Below, in pieces: positions 24,328 through 32,996 of a DNA stretch of 64,000 nucleotides. The position numbers were made by a program, and so were the translations under genes. How positions within the stretch are numbered: position 1 is the first letter of the stretch; each line of letters starts with the position of its first letter. Source of the stretch: Paenibacillus sp. FSL R7-0204 (lineage in GTDB: Bacteria; Bacillota; Bacilli; Paenibacillales; Paenibacillaceae); NCBI RefSeq assembly GCF_038002225.1, contig NZ_JBBOCA010000001.1, positions 372,001 to 436,000 of the forward strand, given 5' to 3'. A model generated the notes under the pieces. That model saw only the letters and a program-made list of their open reading frames with translations, did no database searches and was not told where the DNA came from.

Positions 24328-24402
24328 TTCTGCCGCGGCCGGAACGTCTATACTAATGAAACGCACAAGCGAGACCATTCCGAACTCAAGGAGGAACACA
24401 CA

Positions 24403-24822
24403 ATGACTATCAAACTTACTCCCTACATCACCCTGGAGGGGCGCACGCGGGAGGCTATTCAATTCTATGCACAGACTATGGGGGCTGAAGTTCTCTCTAT
24501 CCTGACGTATGGTGATATGCCGGACCTCCCGGACACGTTCCCGGATGAGGTGCGGAGTCTGGTGGCCCATGCCAAGGTACAGGTGGGCGGCACGGAGCTG
24601 ATGTTCTCGGATACTCCCGGCGGTACACCGGTTGAGAGCGGGAAGCGGGTAACGGTCTGCGTTACTACGGACAGTGTGGAGGAATCACGGAGAATTTTCG
24701 ATGCCCTGCAGGAGGGCGGGAAGGTTAATATGCCGTTTCGGGAGGAGCCGTTCAGCCCCGGCTTCGGCGATCTGACGGACAAGTTCGGGGTGACGTTCCA
24801 GATCTATACGGAGCTTGGGTAG
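24403..24822 (+). CDS. VOC-family protein (PhnB-like)
   Basis: 139 residues, a PhnB-type glyoxalase-fold protein: TPYITLEGRTREAIQFYAQT at the start and FSPGFGDLTDKFGVTFQIYT at the end are the standard family marks. GGAGGAACAC precedes the ATG. It follows the ECF sigma factor by 75 bp, and TATACT near 24350 could be part of a separate promoter. ECF sigma factors of the SnoaL type often neighbour small enzymes of this kind. Substrate unknown. Confidence 0.87.
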   Translation: MTIKLTPYITLEGRTREAIQFYAQTMGAEVLSILTYGDMPDLPDTFPDEVRSLVAHAKVQVGGTELMFSDTPGGTPVESGKRVTVCVTTDSVEESRRIFDALQEGGKVNMPFREEPFSPGFGDLTDKFGVTFQIYTELG

Positions 24823-24853
24823 AGTGGAGAGCGAGTAGGAGAGGGTTTCGGGC

Positions 24854-25333
24854 ATGATGAAGACGAACATTGAAGTACCCATACGTTGTACAGGTGTTGC
24901 TGTAGTATTGCTGAAGAATACACCCTCTGGTCATCATGTCCTGTTACTGAAGCGGGCCGGTTCGGTACTGAGGGATGCCTGGTGCTACATCGGTGGAGGG
25001 ATTGAAGAAGGAGAACAAGCGTGGGAGGCTGCGCTAAGAGAGATTCGGGAAGAGACCGGGATTACGCGGGTCGCTCTCTACACCTCCAATACCTTCGACC
25101 AGATCTATTCGGCAAAAGAAAACTATATCTACGTCGCCCCGGTGTTCGTGGGATACGTGGATGAGACCCAGGATGTCATTCTTAATCATGAGCATAGTGA
25201 TTATGAATGGCTGCCGGTGAATGAAGCCATTGAGCGGGCCGCTTTACCGGGAAATGATGACGTGCTTGCTGCGGTCGAGAAGCATTTCATCAAGAAGACT
25301 CCGGCAGAGTGGTTACGTGTTGACACGCCATAA
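24854..25333 (+). CDS. NUDIX hydrolase
   Basis: 159 residues. The Nudix box is complete: GGIEEGEQAWEAALREIREE followed by TGI, fitting Gx5Ex7REUxEExGU. It hydrolyses a nucleoside diphosphate linked to another moiety, using Mg2+. The N-terminal RCTGVAVVLLKNTPSGHHVL is a usual first strand pair. No subfamily mark (for example for ADP-ribose or 8-oxo-dGTP) is seen. The ATG at 24854 is followed by a second ATG at 24857; either could be used. Array C starts 70 bp after the stop. Confidence 0.88.
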   Translation: MMKTNIEVPIRCTGVAVVLLKNTPSGHHVLLLKRAGSVLRDAWCYIGGGIEEGEQAWEAALREIREETGITRVALYTSNTFDQIYSAKENYIYVAPVFVGYVDETQDVILNHEHSDYEWLPVNEAIERAALPGNDDVLAAVEKHFIKKTPAEWLRVDTP

Positions 25334-25403
25334 GAGGGCCGGAGAAGGGCTGCACGCGATGAGCGTGCAGCTTTCTTTTGCTCTCTGGTGAGTGCATCTG
25401 CCC

Positions 25404-25616
25404 AATGTAATCGAAAAACCGATCACATTTGGCGTTGCGTGGGCGCGTGGGCTCAATGTAATCGAAAAACCGATCACAATTGGCGTTGCGTGGGCGCGTG
25501 GGCTCAATGTAGTCGAAAAACCGACCACATTCGGCGTTGCGTGGGCGCGTGGGCCGAATGTAATCGAAAAACCGATCACATTTGGCGTTGTGTGGGCGCG
25601 TGGGCCAAATGGTAGG
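25404..25616 (+). repeat. 51-bp palindromic tandem repeats, array C (4+ units)
   Basis: Full units start at 25404, 25455, 25506 and 25557, and a truncated one at 25608, all 51 bp apart. The core is TGTAATCG, AAAAAC, CGATCACA; the third unit has TGTAGTCG and CGACCACA. The local spacer is TTTGGCGTTGCGTGGGCGCG followed by TGGGCTC, different from arrays A and B apart from GGGCGCGTGGGCC shared with A. It fills the space between convergent NUDIX and methyltransferase genes, ending about 11-17 bp from the latter's stop. Confidence 0.92.
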
Positions 25617-25626
25617 TCTATTTCTA

Positions 25627-26388
25627 TCATTTTCGCAAAATAGCCAGTCCATGCAAACTATACCCGAGCAGACTCTTGTCCTCACAGGTCCGCAGATGAA
25701 GCTGAAGCCAGCGTTCAAAATCTTCTTGCTGTGCCTCATTAATTTGCGTAGCAAACAGATAACCGACCCCGTCTGTTCCAATATGGGCCACGATCTCTGT
25801 GTGATAGGCAGCTGCCATGTGTTCCATTTCAGAGGGAGACATATGTAGGAATAGGCCATCTTTCGTCTGGTTGGCATGCCAGGTAAGTACATCTTCCATA
25901 TTTCCTAGTCTATCGCCTACGCCTAATAACGAAACTGCTGCATTGTTAATATAGGAGACCGCAAGCAGCCCTCCCGGCTTCAGCACGCGAAGGCATTCGG
26001 TCATGGCCAGCTGTCTGTCTTCATTGCCGATATGGTAAAAAGCGCCCATGTTCAGGACAACATCAAAGACTTCACTGTCAAAACGGGATAAATCCGTGAT
26101 GCTTCCTGTATACATATCAGCTAATACCGGGCGTATGCGCTGCTTCTCTCTGATGAGTTCTACATTATGAGGAACAATATCTCCGGCAACGACCTTATGC
26201 CCCAATTCTGCAAGCTGAAAGGAGTAATTCCCCGTTCCTGCGCAGCCGTCAAGAATGTAGGCTTCCGGCTTAAATAGCTTTTTGAAGTAAGACATCGTTG
26301 TGATCCATTCGATCTGATGCCCGTTATCCCTGAACAGCCTTCCCTCCTCATCATAGGAATCATAGTAATCCGTTATCGCACTCACCAT
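25627..26388 (-). CDS. Class I SAM-dependent methyltransferase
   Basis: 253 residues. Motif I is AYILDGCAGTGNYSFQLAEL (about 42-61), motif II region HKVVAGDIVPHNVELIREKQ, and motif III LRVLKPGGLLAVSYI. This is the Rossmann-fold Methyltransf_25/11 type, acting on small molecules, lipids or proteins. The substrate is not deducible. AAGGAGGGC precedes the ATG. It is convergent with the NUDIX gene; array C separates them. It is monocistronic, with the secreted esterase gene upstream in the same orientation 91 bp away. Confidence 0.87.
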   Translation of the reverse strand: MVSAITDYYDSYDEEGRLFRDNGHQIEWITTMSYFKKLFKPEAYILDGCAGTGNYSFQLAELGHKVVAGDIVPHNVELIREKQRIRPVLADMYTGSITDLSRFDSEVFDVVLNMGAFYHIGNEDRQLAMTECLRVLKPGGLLAVSYINNAAVSLLGVGDRLGNMEDVLTWHANQTKDGLFLHMSPSEMEHMAAAYHTEIVAHIGTDGVGYLFATQINEAQQEDFERWLQLHLRTCEDKSLLGYSLHGLAILRK

Positions 26389-26479
26389 ATTGCCCTCCTT
26401 ATCGTTGGCCGGGCCTTATTAAGCACAACTGCCCTCCCCCTACCTTAACGGATCGGGGGAGAGCAGGCTATGACGGGAG

Positions 26480-27385
26480 TTACTTGAAGATCCGCTGCGA
26501 GAACTGATAGAGTCCGCTGCTCCAGACCTTGCCTTCATGTCCGCCTACATCCAGATACCACAGATGCGGAACATTCATGCTGGTCAGGCTGTTATGGAAA
26601 TTCTGGCTGACATAGAGCAGGCCGTCCGAAGCGCCGCAGGAGATCCAGAGCAGCTTCAGCTGGCTGGCCGTCTGCGCCGGATTAGTGATCAGCTGTGAGG
26701 CCGATTTCGTATTCGGAGCAGAGGAGAACGCGCCGATCCAGGAGAACTTGTCCAGATGCTTCAGGCCGAAGTTCAGGGTCTGTCCGCCGCCCATGGATAA
26801 GCCTGCCAGGGCGCGGTTTTGCTTGTTTTTGTATACCGGGAAGTGAGAGTCAACGTAAGGAATGAGATCATTAATCAGGTCAAATTCAAACCGCTCGAAG
26901 GCGGCTACCTTGTCCGGTGCATAAATATCGCCGATCGGGCGGTCATCCGCCATGGCGCGGCCATTCGGGAACACGACAATCATCGGCTCCAGCTTGTTCT
27001 GGGAGTACAGGTTGTCCAGAATGTTCCGCGGATTCATCCCGTTCAGCCATTCGTTCTGATCCCCGCCGATGCCGTGCAGCAGGTAGAGCACGTTGTAGGT
27101 CTTGGAAGGGGTATAACCCGGAGGGGTGTATACCATCGCGTTTCTTGACTTGCCTACAGTAGTCGAATAATAAGAAATCTGCTGTACGTTGCCGTGGGGA
27201 ATATTATTACGGTATCCGTCATAGCCTTGCGGAGCGGGAGTGATGGTGCTGGTTACAGCCGCAGCGGCATCCGCAGAGAGGCTCAACTCCTGCTCTTCTG
27301 CTACAGGTGATGCAAAAGACATTGCAGGCAACAGCAGGACTGTCGCCAGAGCCAGACTTGCAATTCGGGTCATTATTTTCTTCAT
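26480..27385 (-). CDS. Secreted esterase (feruloyl esterase / EstD fold)
   Basis: 301 residues. A signal peptide is clear (MKKIMTRIASLALATVLLLP, with cleavage near AMSFASPVA). The mature part has MVYTPPGYTPSKTYNVLYLL, HGIGGDQNEW, and the nucleophile elbow LAGLSMGGGQTLNFG, as in the esterase domain of xylanase Z and related feruloyl or acetyl xylan esterases. The catalytic His lies near the C-terminus (DVGGHEGKVW). It probably removes acyl groups from plant polysaccharides, in line with the beta-glucoside and GH28-like genes nearby. GGAGGAGAT precedes the ATG. A cre-like sequence lies upstream. Confidence 0.88.
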   Translation of the reverse strand: MKKIMTRIASLALATVLLLPAMSFASPVAEEQELSLSADAAAAVTSTITPAPQGYDGYRNNIPHGNVQQISYYSTTVGKSRNAMVYTPPGYTPSKTYNVLYLLHGIGGDQNEWLNGMNPRNILDNLYSQNKLEPMIVVFPNGRAMADDRPIGDIYAPDKVAAFERFEFDLINDLIPYVDSHFPVYKNKQNRALAGLSMGGGQTLNFGLKHLDKFSWIGAFSSAPNTKSASQLITNPAQTASQLKLLWISCGASDGLLYVSQNFHNSLTSMNVPHLWYLDVGGHEGKVWSSGLYQFSQRIFK

Positions 27386-27473
27386 TTCATATCTCCTCCT
27401 TCATTCGATTGGTGAAGCCTATTTGCCCTCCCTCTACAGAAACGGAGCCGCCTCCTCCTCTCCCGACATAATA

Positions 27474-27487
27474 TGTAAGCGCATCCA
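27474..27487. promoter_or_regulatory. cre-like sequence upstream of the esterase
   Basis: TGTAAGCGCATCCA fits the CcpA site consensus TGWNANCGNTNWCA with two mismatches. It lies in the 282-bp divergent region between the esterase (-) and the 27668 gene (+). Carbon-catabolite control of the esterase would be expected, but the match is imperfect. The rest of 27386-27667 is AT-rich around 27470-27560 and shows no further clear signal. Confidence 0.3.
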
Positions 27488-27667
27488 TATCGAGAATACC
27501 ATATATAGGATATTATGTAAATTGTTTTCGGAGATTTTTCATAGAAAAAGGTAAGTCAGCAGTACTTCTTAATGTTGTCATACCGGAAGCAGCAGGGTAA
27601 TAGATAGGAATAGGAGCTTCCAAATATCTGGATTTGAGGCGGGAGCCAAGGACTGGAGGGATGGATC

Positions 27668-28042
27668 ATGATAGGACAGAGTGTATCAGGAATCAGTCCG
27701 GTACAGGTCATCATGGCCTACGGCGGCACACAGAGCGATGTCAGTTCCCTGGAGAAGCAGCGGAACCGGCTGATGATGGAGCTGGACCGGGTGAACGCGG
27801 CGCAGGGCGGGCAGTCGACTTCCTACCGCCGGGAGCAGCTCCAGCGGCAGATCCGCCTCCTTGAGGTTCAGCTCGCGCACAAAGCCGGAAGCAGCGCGGT
27901 CACGGATGTAAGCACTGCCGCCCAGAAAGTTCAGGCTCCGCCTTGGCGGATGGAGTGGAAGGGCGGCCTTAAGGGTATCGGCCAGACCGATCCCCGGACG
28001 GCAACGGTGAATGCAGAGGGGCGTTTCGATGCTTTAATCTAA
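27668..28042 (+). CDS. FlxA-like coiled-coil protein
   Basis: 124 residues. After a short N-terminal segment, residues about 30-75 form a heptad-like coiled coil (VSSLEKQRNRLMMELDRVNA, then QLQRQIRLLEVQLAH), as in FlxA-type proteins. The C-terminal 45 residues are disordered-looking and end in EGRFDALI. No signal or membrane helix. GGAGGGATGG precedes the ATG. The role is unknown, and the gene stands alone before the beta-glucoside operon. Confidence 0.55.
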   Translation: MIGQSVSGISPVQVIMAYGGTQSDVSSLEKQRNRLMMELDRVNAAQGGQSTSYRREQLQRQIRLLEVQLAHKAGSSAVTDVSTAAQKVQAPPWRMEWKGGLKGIGQTDPRTATVNAEGRFDALI

Positions 28043-28098
28043 GCCGAGAGTCAAAAATTTCCTTTAATCCATTGTGACTCACCCAGAATTTCCTGGAA

Positions 28099-28110
28099 TA
28101 AAGCGCTTTA
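28099..28110. promoter_or_regulatory. cre-like palindrome before the beta-glucoside operon
   Basis: TAAAGCGCTTTA is a perfect palindrome 8 bp upstream of the -35 of the licT promoter and matches the core of CcpA sites (AAAGCGCTTT). Glucose repression of a beta-glucoside operon through CcpA is standard in Firmicutes. Confidence 0.6.
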
Positions 28111-28118
28111 AAAAAGCA

Positions 28119-28147
28119 TTGACATCGTCTGATTAAAAACATACAAT
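28119..28147 (+). promoter_or_regulatory. SigA promoter of the licT-bglP-bglH operon
   Basis: TTGACA (28119-28124), 17-bp spacer, TACAAT (28142-28147). It precedes the first antiterminator/terminator pair by 14 bp, the expected arrangement. Confidence 0.85.
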
Positions 28148-28160
28148 ATGGCTATATTAA

Positions 28161-28189
28161 GGAGTGTCACTGATACGATCAGGCACCAC
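28161..28189 (+). promoter_or_regulatory. RAT antiterminator element 1
   Basis: GGAGTGTCACTGATACGATC followed by AGGCACCAC fits the ribonucleic antiterminator pattern bound by BglG/LicT proteins. Its 3' end overlaps the left arm of the terminator that follows, so the two structures exclude each other. Confidence 0.85.
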
Positions 28190-28250
28190 CATTGTCGATG
28201 ATTCTACAAGAAATGTTTTTTCTTGTGTATCTGACTGTGGTGGTTTTTTG
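28184..28250 (+). terminator. Conditional terminator in the licT leader
   Basis: ACCACCA (28185-28191) pairs with TGGTGGT (28238-28244), followed by a run of T. It ends transcription before licT unless the RAT is stabilised by phosphorylation-controlled LicT. Confidence 0.82.
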
Positions 28251-28272
28251 TTTTCAGAGGGAGGAAATGTAG

Positions 28273-29121
28273 ATGAAATTCAAGAAATCCCTAAACAATA
28301 ACATCGCCTTGGCAGAAGACCTGGAAGGGAATGAGCTGATAGTCATTGGAACCGGAGTGGGTTTCAAAAAGGTAAAGGGGCAGGAGCTTAAGCAGGAAGA
28401 CATCCAAAAAACGTTCCGAATCGGCGCTGACGAACGATACCAGCGGATGGAGCAATTCTTCAATGAAATCCCTTTGCAGGTCATAGATGTCACGGATCAG
28501 ATTATTCAGTTAGGCAAACAGAATATCAGTACGAAGCTAAATGATTCCATTCTTCTGCCATTGGCCGATCATATCCATTATGCCTTGGAGCGTCTGAAGA
28601 ATGAGCTGGAGATTCAGAATCCGCTGCAATGGGAGATTAGGAATCTCTACCCCAAAGAGTTCATGACAGGACAAACGGCTGTAAGCCTGATTAATGAAGC
28701 CTTCCAGGTGAAGCTGCATGATTCCGAAGCCAGTTTCATCGCACTGCATTTCGTGAATGCCCAGATTGACCGCGGGACTATGAGTCAGACGATGAAGGTT
28801 ACAACGATTATTAATCAGATTATCGGGCTGATGACGGAGCATTTCAATATCAAGCTGGAGCAGGATTCGATTAATTACTCTAGATTTATCACGCATTTGC
28901 GGTATTTTATTGTCAGGCAAATGAACAAGGTTGTGCTTTCGTTCAAGGACGAGCATTTTCTATATGACGTATTATCGTCAAGATATCCCGACAGTTACGA
29001 GTGTGTAGGAAAGATTAAGCACTTTGTAGAAAAGGAATACGGTTTCTCAATTAACAAGGACGAAATGGTCTATCTAATCATTCATGTGGAGCGAATGACT
29101 TCGCGCTCCGGTACAGAGTGA
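28273..29121 (+). CDS. licT: BglG/LicT-family transcription antiterminator
   Basis: 282 residues, standard size. The RNA-binding CAT domain is residues 1-55 (SLNNNIALAEDLEGNELIVI, then GTGVGFKKVKG). PRD1 (about 65-170) has histidines in LADHIHYALERL and, at its end, ASFIALHFVNAQ; PRD2 (about 175-280) has FITHLRYFIVRQ and MVYLIIHVERM. The protein binds the two RAT elements in this operon and prevents termination when beta-glucosides are taken up; the PTS EIIB phosphorylates PRD1 to inactivate it. GGGAGGAAA precedes the ATG. Symbol follows B. subtilis; it could equally be called bglG. Confidence 0.93.
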   Translation: MKFKKSLNNNIALAEDLEGNELIVIGTGVGFKKVKGQELKQEDIQKTFRIGADERYQRMEQFFNEIPLQVIDVTDQIIQLGKQNISTKLNDSILLPLADHIHYALERLKNELEIQNPLQWEIRNLYPKEFMTGQTAVSLINEAFQVKLHDSEASFIALHFVNAQIDRGTMSQTMKVTTIINQIIGLMTEHFNIKLEQDSINYSRFITHLRYFIVRQMNKVVLSFKDEHFLYDVLSSRYPDSYECVGKIKHFVEKEYGFSINKDEMVYLIIHVERMTSRSGTE

Positions 29122-29140
29122 TTCCCGGTCCTTGAAATAT

Positions 29141-29169
29141 GGAGTGTTACTGACTCGATCAGGCACCAC
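29141..29169 (+). promoter_or_regulatory. RAT antiterminator element 2
   Basis: GGAGTGTTACTGACTCGATC followed by AGGCACCAC is nearly the same as the first RAT and precedes a second terminator between licT and bglP. It lets LicT control the PTS and glucosidase genes separately from its own. Confidence 0.85.
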
Positions 29170-29224
29170 CAAATGTTGCCGACTCTGCGGCTCAAGCAGA
29201 ACGGGATTACATTTGGTTTTTTTT
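29168..29224 (+). terminator. Conditional terminator before bglP
   Basis: ACCAAATGT (29168-29176) pairs with ACATTTGGT (29209-29217), followed by eight T. The left arm overlaps RAT 2, making them mutually exclusive. Confidence 0.85.
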
Positions 29225-29252
29225 ATGCCTACATTCTTAGGAGGAATGACAA

Positions 29253-31178
29253 GTGAACAACAGAGAAATGTCAGAGGAGATTATCAGCCGTATAGGGGGA
29301 AATGCGAACATCGTTCAAGCCTGGCACTGCATTACAAGGCTGCGCTTCAATGTAAAGGACGAGAAGCAGGTTCAGGTCGCTGAAATTACGAAGCTGCCGG
29401 GGGTACTTGGGGCACAATTTCAGAATGACCAGTTCCAGGTCGTGATCGGAAATAACGTGGCTTCCGTCTATACCGAGGTAGAGAATGTTATGAAGGAAAC
29501 TGCATCGTCTGAGTCAAGCGGAGCAGACCGCTCAGGCTCAGGAGCGAGAGGCTTAAATGCCGTGCTTGATACGATCTCCGGAATATTCACACCTATTCTG
29601 CCGGCGATAGTAGGCGCGGGAATGCTCAAGGGCGTACTTGCTCTATTGGTCTCACTGGGCTGGATTTCACAGAGCAGCGGAGAATACAGCGTATTTACAA
29701 TGATTTCTAATGCCTCGTTTTATTTTCTTCCGTTCCTGCTTGCCGTCTCTGCTGCCAGAAAGTTTAAGGTGAATGAATATCTGGCTCTGACACTGGCCGG
29801 AACCCTGCTGTATCCAACGATCTTGGATGCGTATACTGCCGGAAAGCTTGAAGCGATTCCCTTTCTAGGTCTACCTGTCTCCATTGTAAATTACACACAA
29901 TCGGTGATTCCAATCATTCTGGGCGTATGGTTGCTCAGTTATGTCTATCGTCTAATCGACCGGTTCATTCCGAATACGCTCAAAATCATCTTCACACCTA
30001 TGCTTGTTCTCGCTATTACGGTGCCTATCATGCTTATCGCTATCGGCCCCCTGGGGAATTTCGGGGGAATCTATCTGGAGAAGGGTGTCTCCTGGCTGTT
30101 CGCCCACTCCGGGCCGCTGACAGGGATTGTGCTTGGAGGGTTGATGCCGCTGATTGTAATGACAGGTATGCATTATGCTTTCTTCCCGGGAACCTTGCAG
30201 AATTTAAGCAAACTGGGATACGACGTTCTGTTGTTGCCGATTAATCTAATTACCAATCTGAGTCAAGCGGGAGCGGTACTCGCCGTATTTCTCCGTACCC
30301 GAGATCCGAAGATGAAGTCGGTGGCCCTGTCGAGCGGGATTTCCGCATTGTTGGGAATTACGGAGCCTGCACTGTACGGCGTTAGCCTTAAGCTCAAAAG
30401 GCCCTTCTACGCTTCAATTATCGGTGGGGCGGCAGGAGGCGGGTTCATCACTGCCGTGGGCCTGAAATGTTACGGCTTTGCCGTCCCGGGCCTGTTATCG
30501 CTCCCGCTCTATATTGAGCCAGGTGGGGGAATGAGGAATTTCAGTTATGCGCTGATCGGAATCGCCATCAGCTTCGTCGTCTCCTTCGTGATGACGTTAA
30601 TCCTCTGGAAGGAGTCAGATCCTGCAAAGCCCGGCAGGGTTAAGCATAAGGGGAAGGCTGGAGGCGAGCAGAGCGAAGCAACTTCCGCTGTACCTGAGGC
30701 TATCCAATCTGTACAGGACAAAAAGAATGAAATCTTCAGTCCCTTCCAGGGCGAGCTGGTTCCACTTCGTGACTTGCCGGACAAGACCTTTGCCAACGAG
30801 CTGACAGGTAAAGGGATTGCGGTTAAGCCTACCGAAGGGCGGATGAACGCTCCTTTTGACGGAGTGGTTACGATGGTGGCCAAATCGAAGCACGCCGTAA
30901 TGCTGCGCTCCAATGATGGGGTGGAGGTGCTGGTTCATATCGGATTAAATACCGTATCGCTTAAGGGCCAGCATTTCGAGGTAAAAGTCGTACCCGAGCA
31001 AAAGGTGCAAAAAGGCGACCTGCTGGTCGAGTTCGATCTGGAGGCTATTGAAGCCAAGGGTCTGAATGTAGTCTCGCCGGTCATTGTGACCAATACGCCG
31101 GACTATCTGGATGTTGTTCCCGTTCACGTGAAGGGGGTGATTCCAATGAACGGAATCCTGCTGTTCACAATTAAATAA
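29253..31178 (+). CDS. bglP: PTS beta-glucoside transporter EIIBCA
   Basis: 641 residues from GTG 29253 (AGGAGGAATG before it). EIIB comes first, with phospho-Cys26 in QAWHCITRLRFNV. EIIC spans about 100-450 with many membrane helices (GIFTPILPAIVGAGMLKGVL; PLIVMTGMHYAFFPGTLQNL; GITEPALYGVSLKL, the substrate loop). EIIA is C-terminal, with phospho-His562 in VLVHIGLNTVSLKG. The enzyme imports and phosphorylates aryl-beta-glucosides such as salicin or cellobiose-like sugars, and its EIIB also controls LicT. It lies between RAT 2 and the phospho-beta-glucosidase gene. Confidence 0.95.
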   Translation: MNNREMSEEIISRIGGNANIVQAWHCITRLRFNVKDEKQVQVAEITKLPGVLGAQFQNDQFQVVIGNNVASVYTEVENVMKETASSESSGADRSGSGARGLNAVLDTISGIFTPILPAIVGAGMLKGVLALLVSLGWISQSSGEYSVFTMISNASFYFLPFLLAVSAARKFKVNEYLALTLAGTLLYPTILDAYTAGKLEAIPFLGLPVSIVNYTQSVIPIILGVWLLSYVYRLIDRFIPNTLKIIFTPMLVLAITVPIMLIAIGPLGNFGGIYLEKGVSWLFAHSGPLTGIVLGGLMPLIVMTGMHYAFFPGTLQNLSKLGYDVLLLPINLITNLSQAGAVLAVFLRTRDPKMKSVALSSGISALLGITEPALYGVSLKLKRPFYASIIGGAAGGGFITAVGLKCYGFAVPGLLSLPLYIEPGGGMRNFSYALIGIAISFVVSFVMTLILWKESDPAKPGRVKHKGKAGGEQSEATSAVPEAIQSVQDKKNEIFSPFQGELVPLRDLPDKTFANELTGKGIAVKPTEGRMNAPFDGVVTMVAKSKHAVMLRSNDGVEVLVHIGLNTVSLKGQHFEVKVVPEQKVQKGDLLVEFDLEAIEAKGLNVVSPVIVTNTPDYLDVVPVHVKGVIPMNGILLFTIK

Positions 31179-31222
31179 TTAGCAATTCTAAAAATAATAT
31201 AATTTTGGAAGGAGTTCGATGA

Positions 31223-32695
<1,473 letters not shown>

Positions 32696-32775
32696 AATAA
32701 CCCCACAAAAGTGGAGCTTTAGCTTCGGTGCTTACTCAAGTACTTTGCGGGAACCAGAGCATATAAATGATTATC

Positions 32776-32804
32776 ACCGCCGGACTATGTTCCGGCGGTT
32801 TTTT
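32776..32804 (+). terminator. Terminator of the beta-glucoside operon
   Basis: ACCGCCGG and CCGGCGGT form a perfect 8-bp G+C-rich stem with an 8-nt loop, followed by six T. Confidence 0.92.
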
Positions 32805-32951
32805 GCATATGGTGCCGGCTTAAGGCTGGCGGATGAGTGGAAGGGCGGCCTAGAACAGTATAATTGTGTCCCTGGAGAGTGGGTTTGCCACCCTCCTTTC
32901 TTTTTGGCCCGGGATTATAGTAAGGAATGACTCTATGTATCCTGCTGGGAA

Positions 32952-32966
32952 TTGAAAGCGGTTGCC
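32952..32966. promoter_or_regulatory. cre-like site before the GH28-like gene
   Basis: TTGAAAGCGGTTGCC fits the CcpA consensus WTGNAANCGNWNNCW with one mismatch at the last base. It lies 31 bp before the ATG, where it would act as a roadblock or overlap the promoter. No confident -35/-10 pair was found in 32805-32951; TATAAT at 32861-32866 is a possible -10. Confidence 0.45.
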
Positions 32967-32996
32967 TGGAGCCAAATCGATCTGGAGGAGGTATTT

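Noticed and set aside
2841..25616. CRISPR array
   Set aside because: Period is regular, but the 'spacers' between cores are nearly identical within an array and no cas genes are present; this is a tandem repeat, not CRISPR.
25313..25630. Minus-strand 105-residue repeat frame over array C
   Set aside because: Frames are open on both strands because the unit is 51 bp without stops; starts lack ribosome sites and the frame crosses the ends of two real genes.
27386..27667. Additional gene in the 282-bp divergent region
   Set aside because: Short frames only, none with a ribosome site; the region fits divergent promoters.
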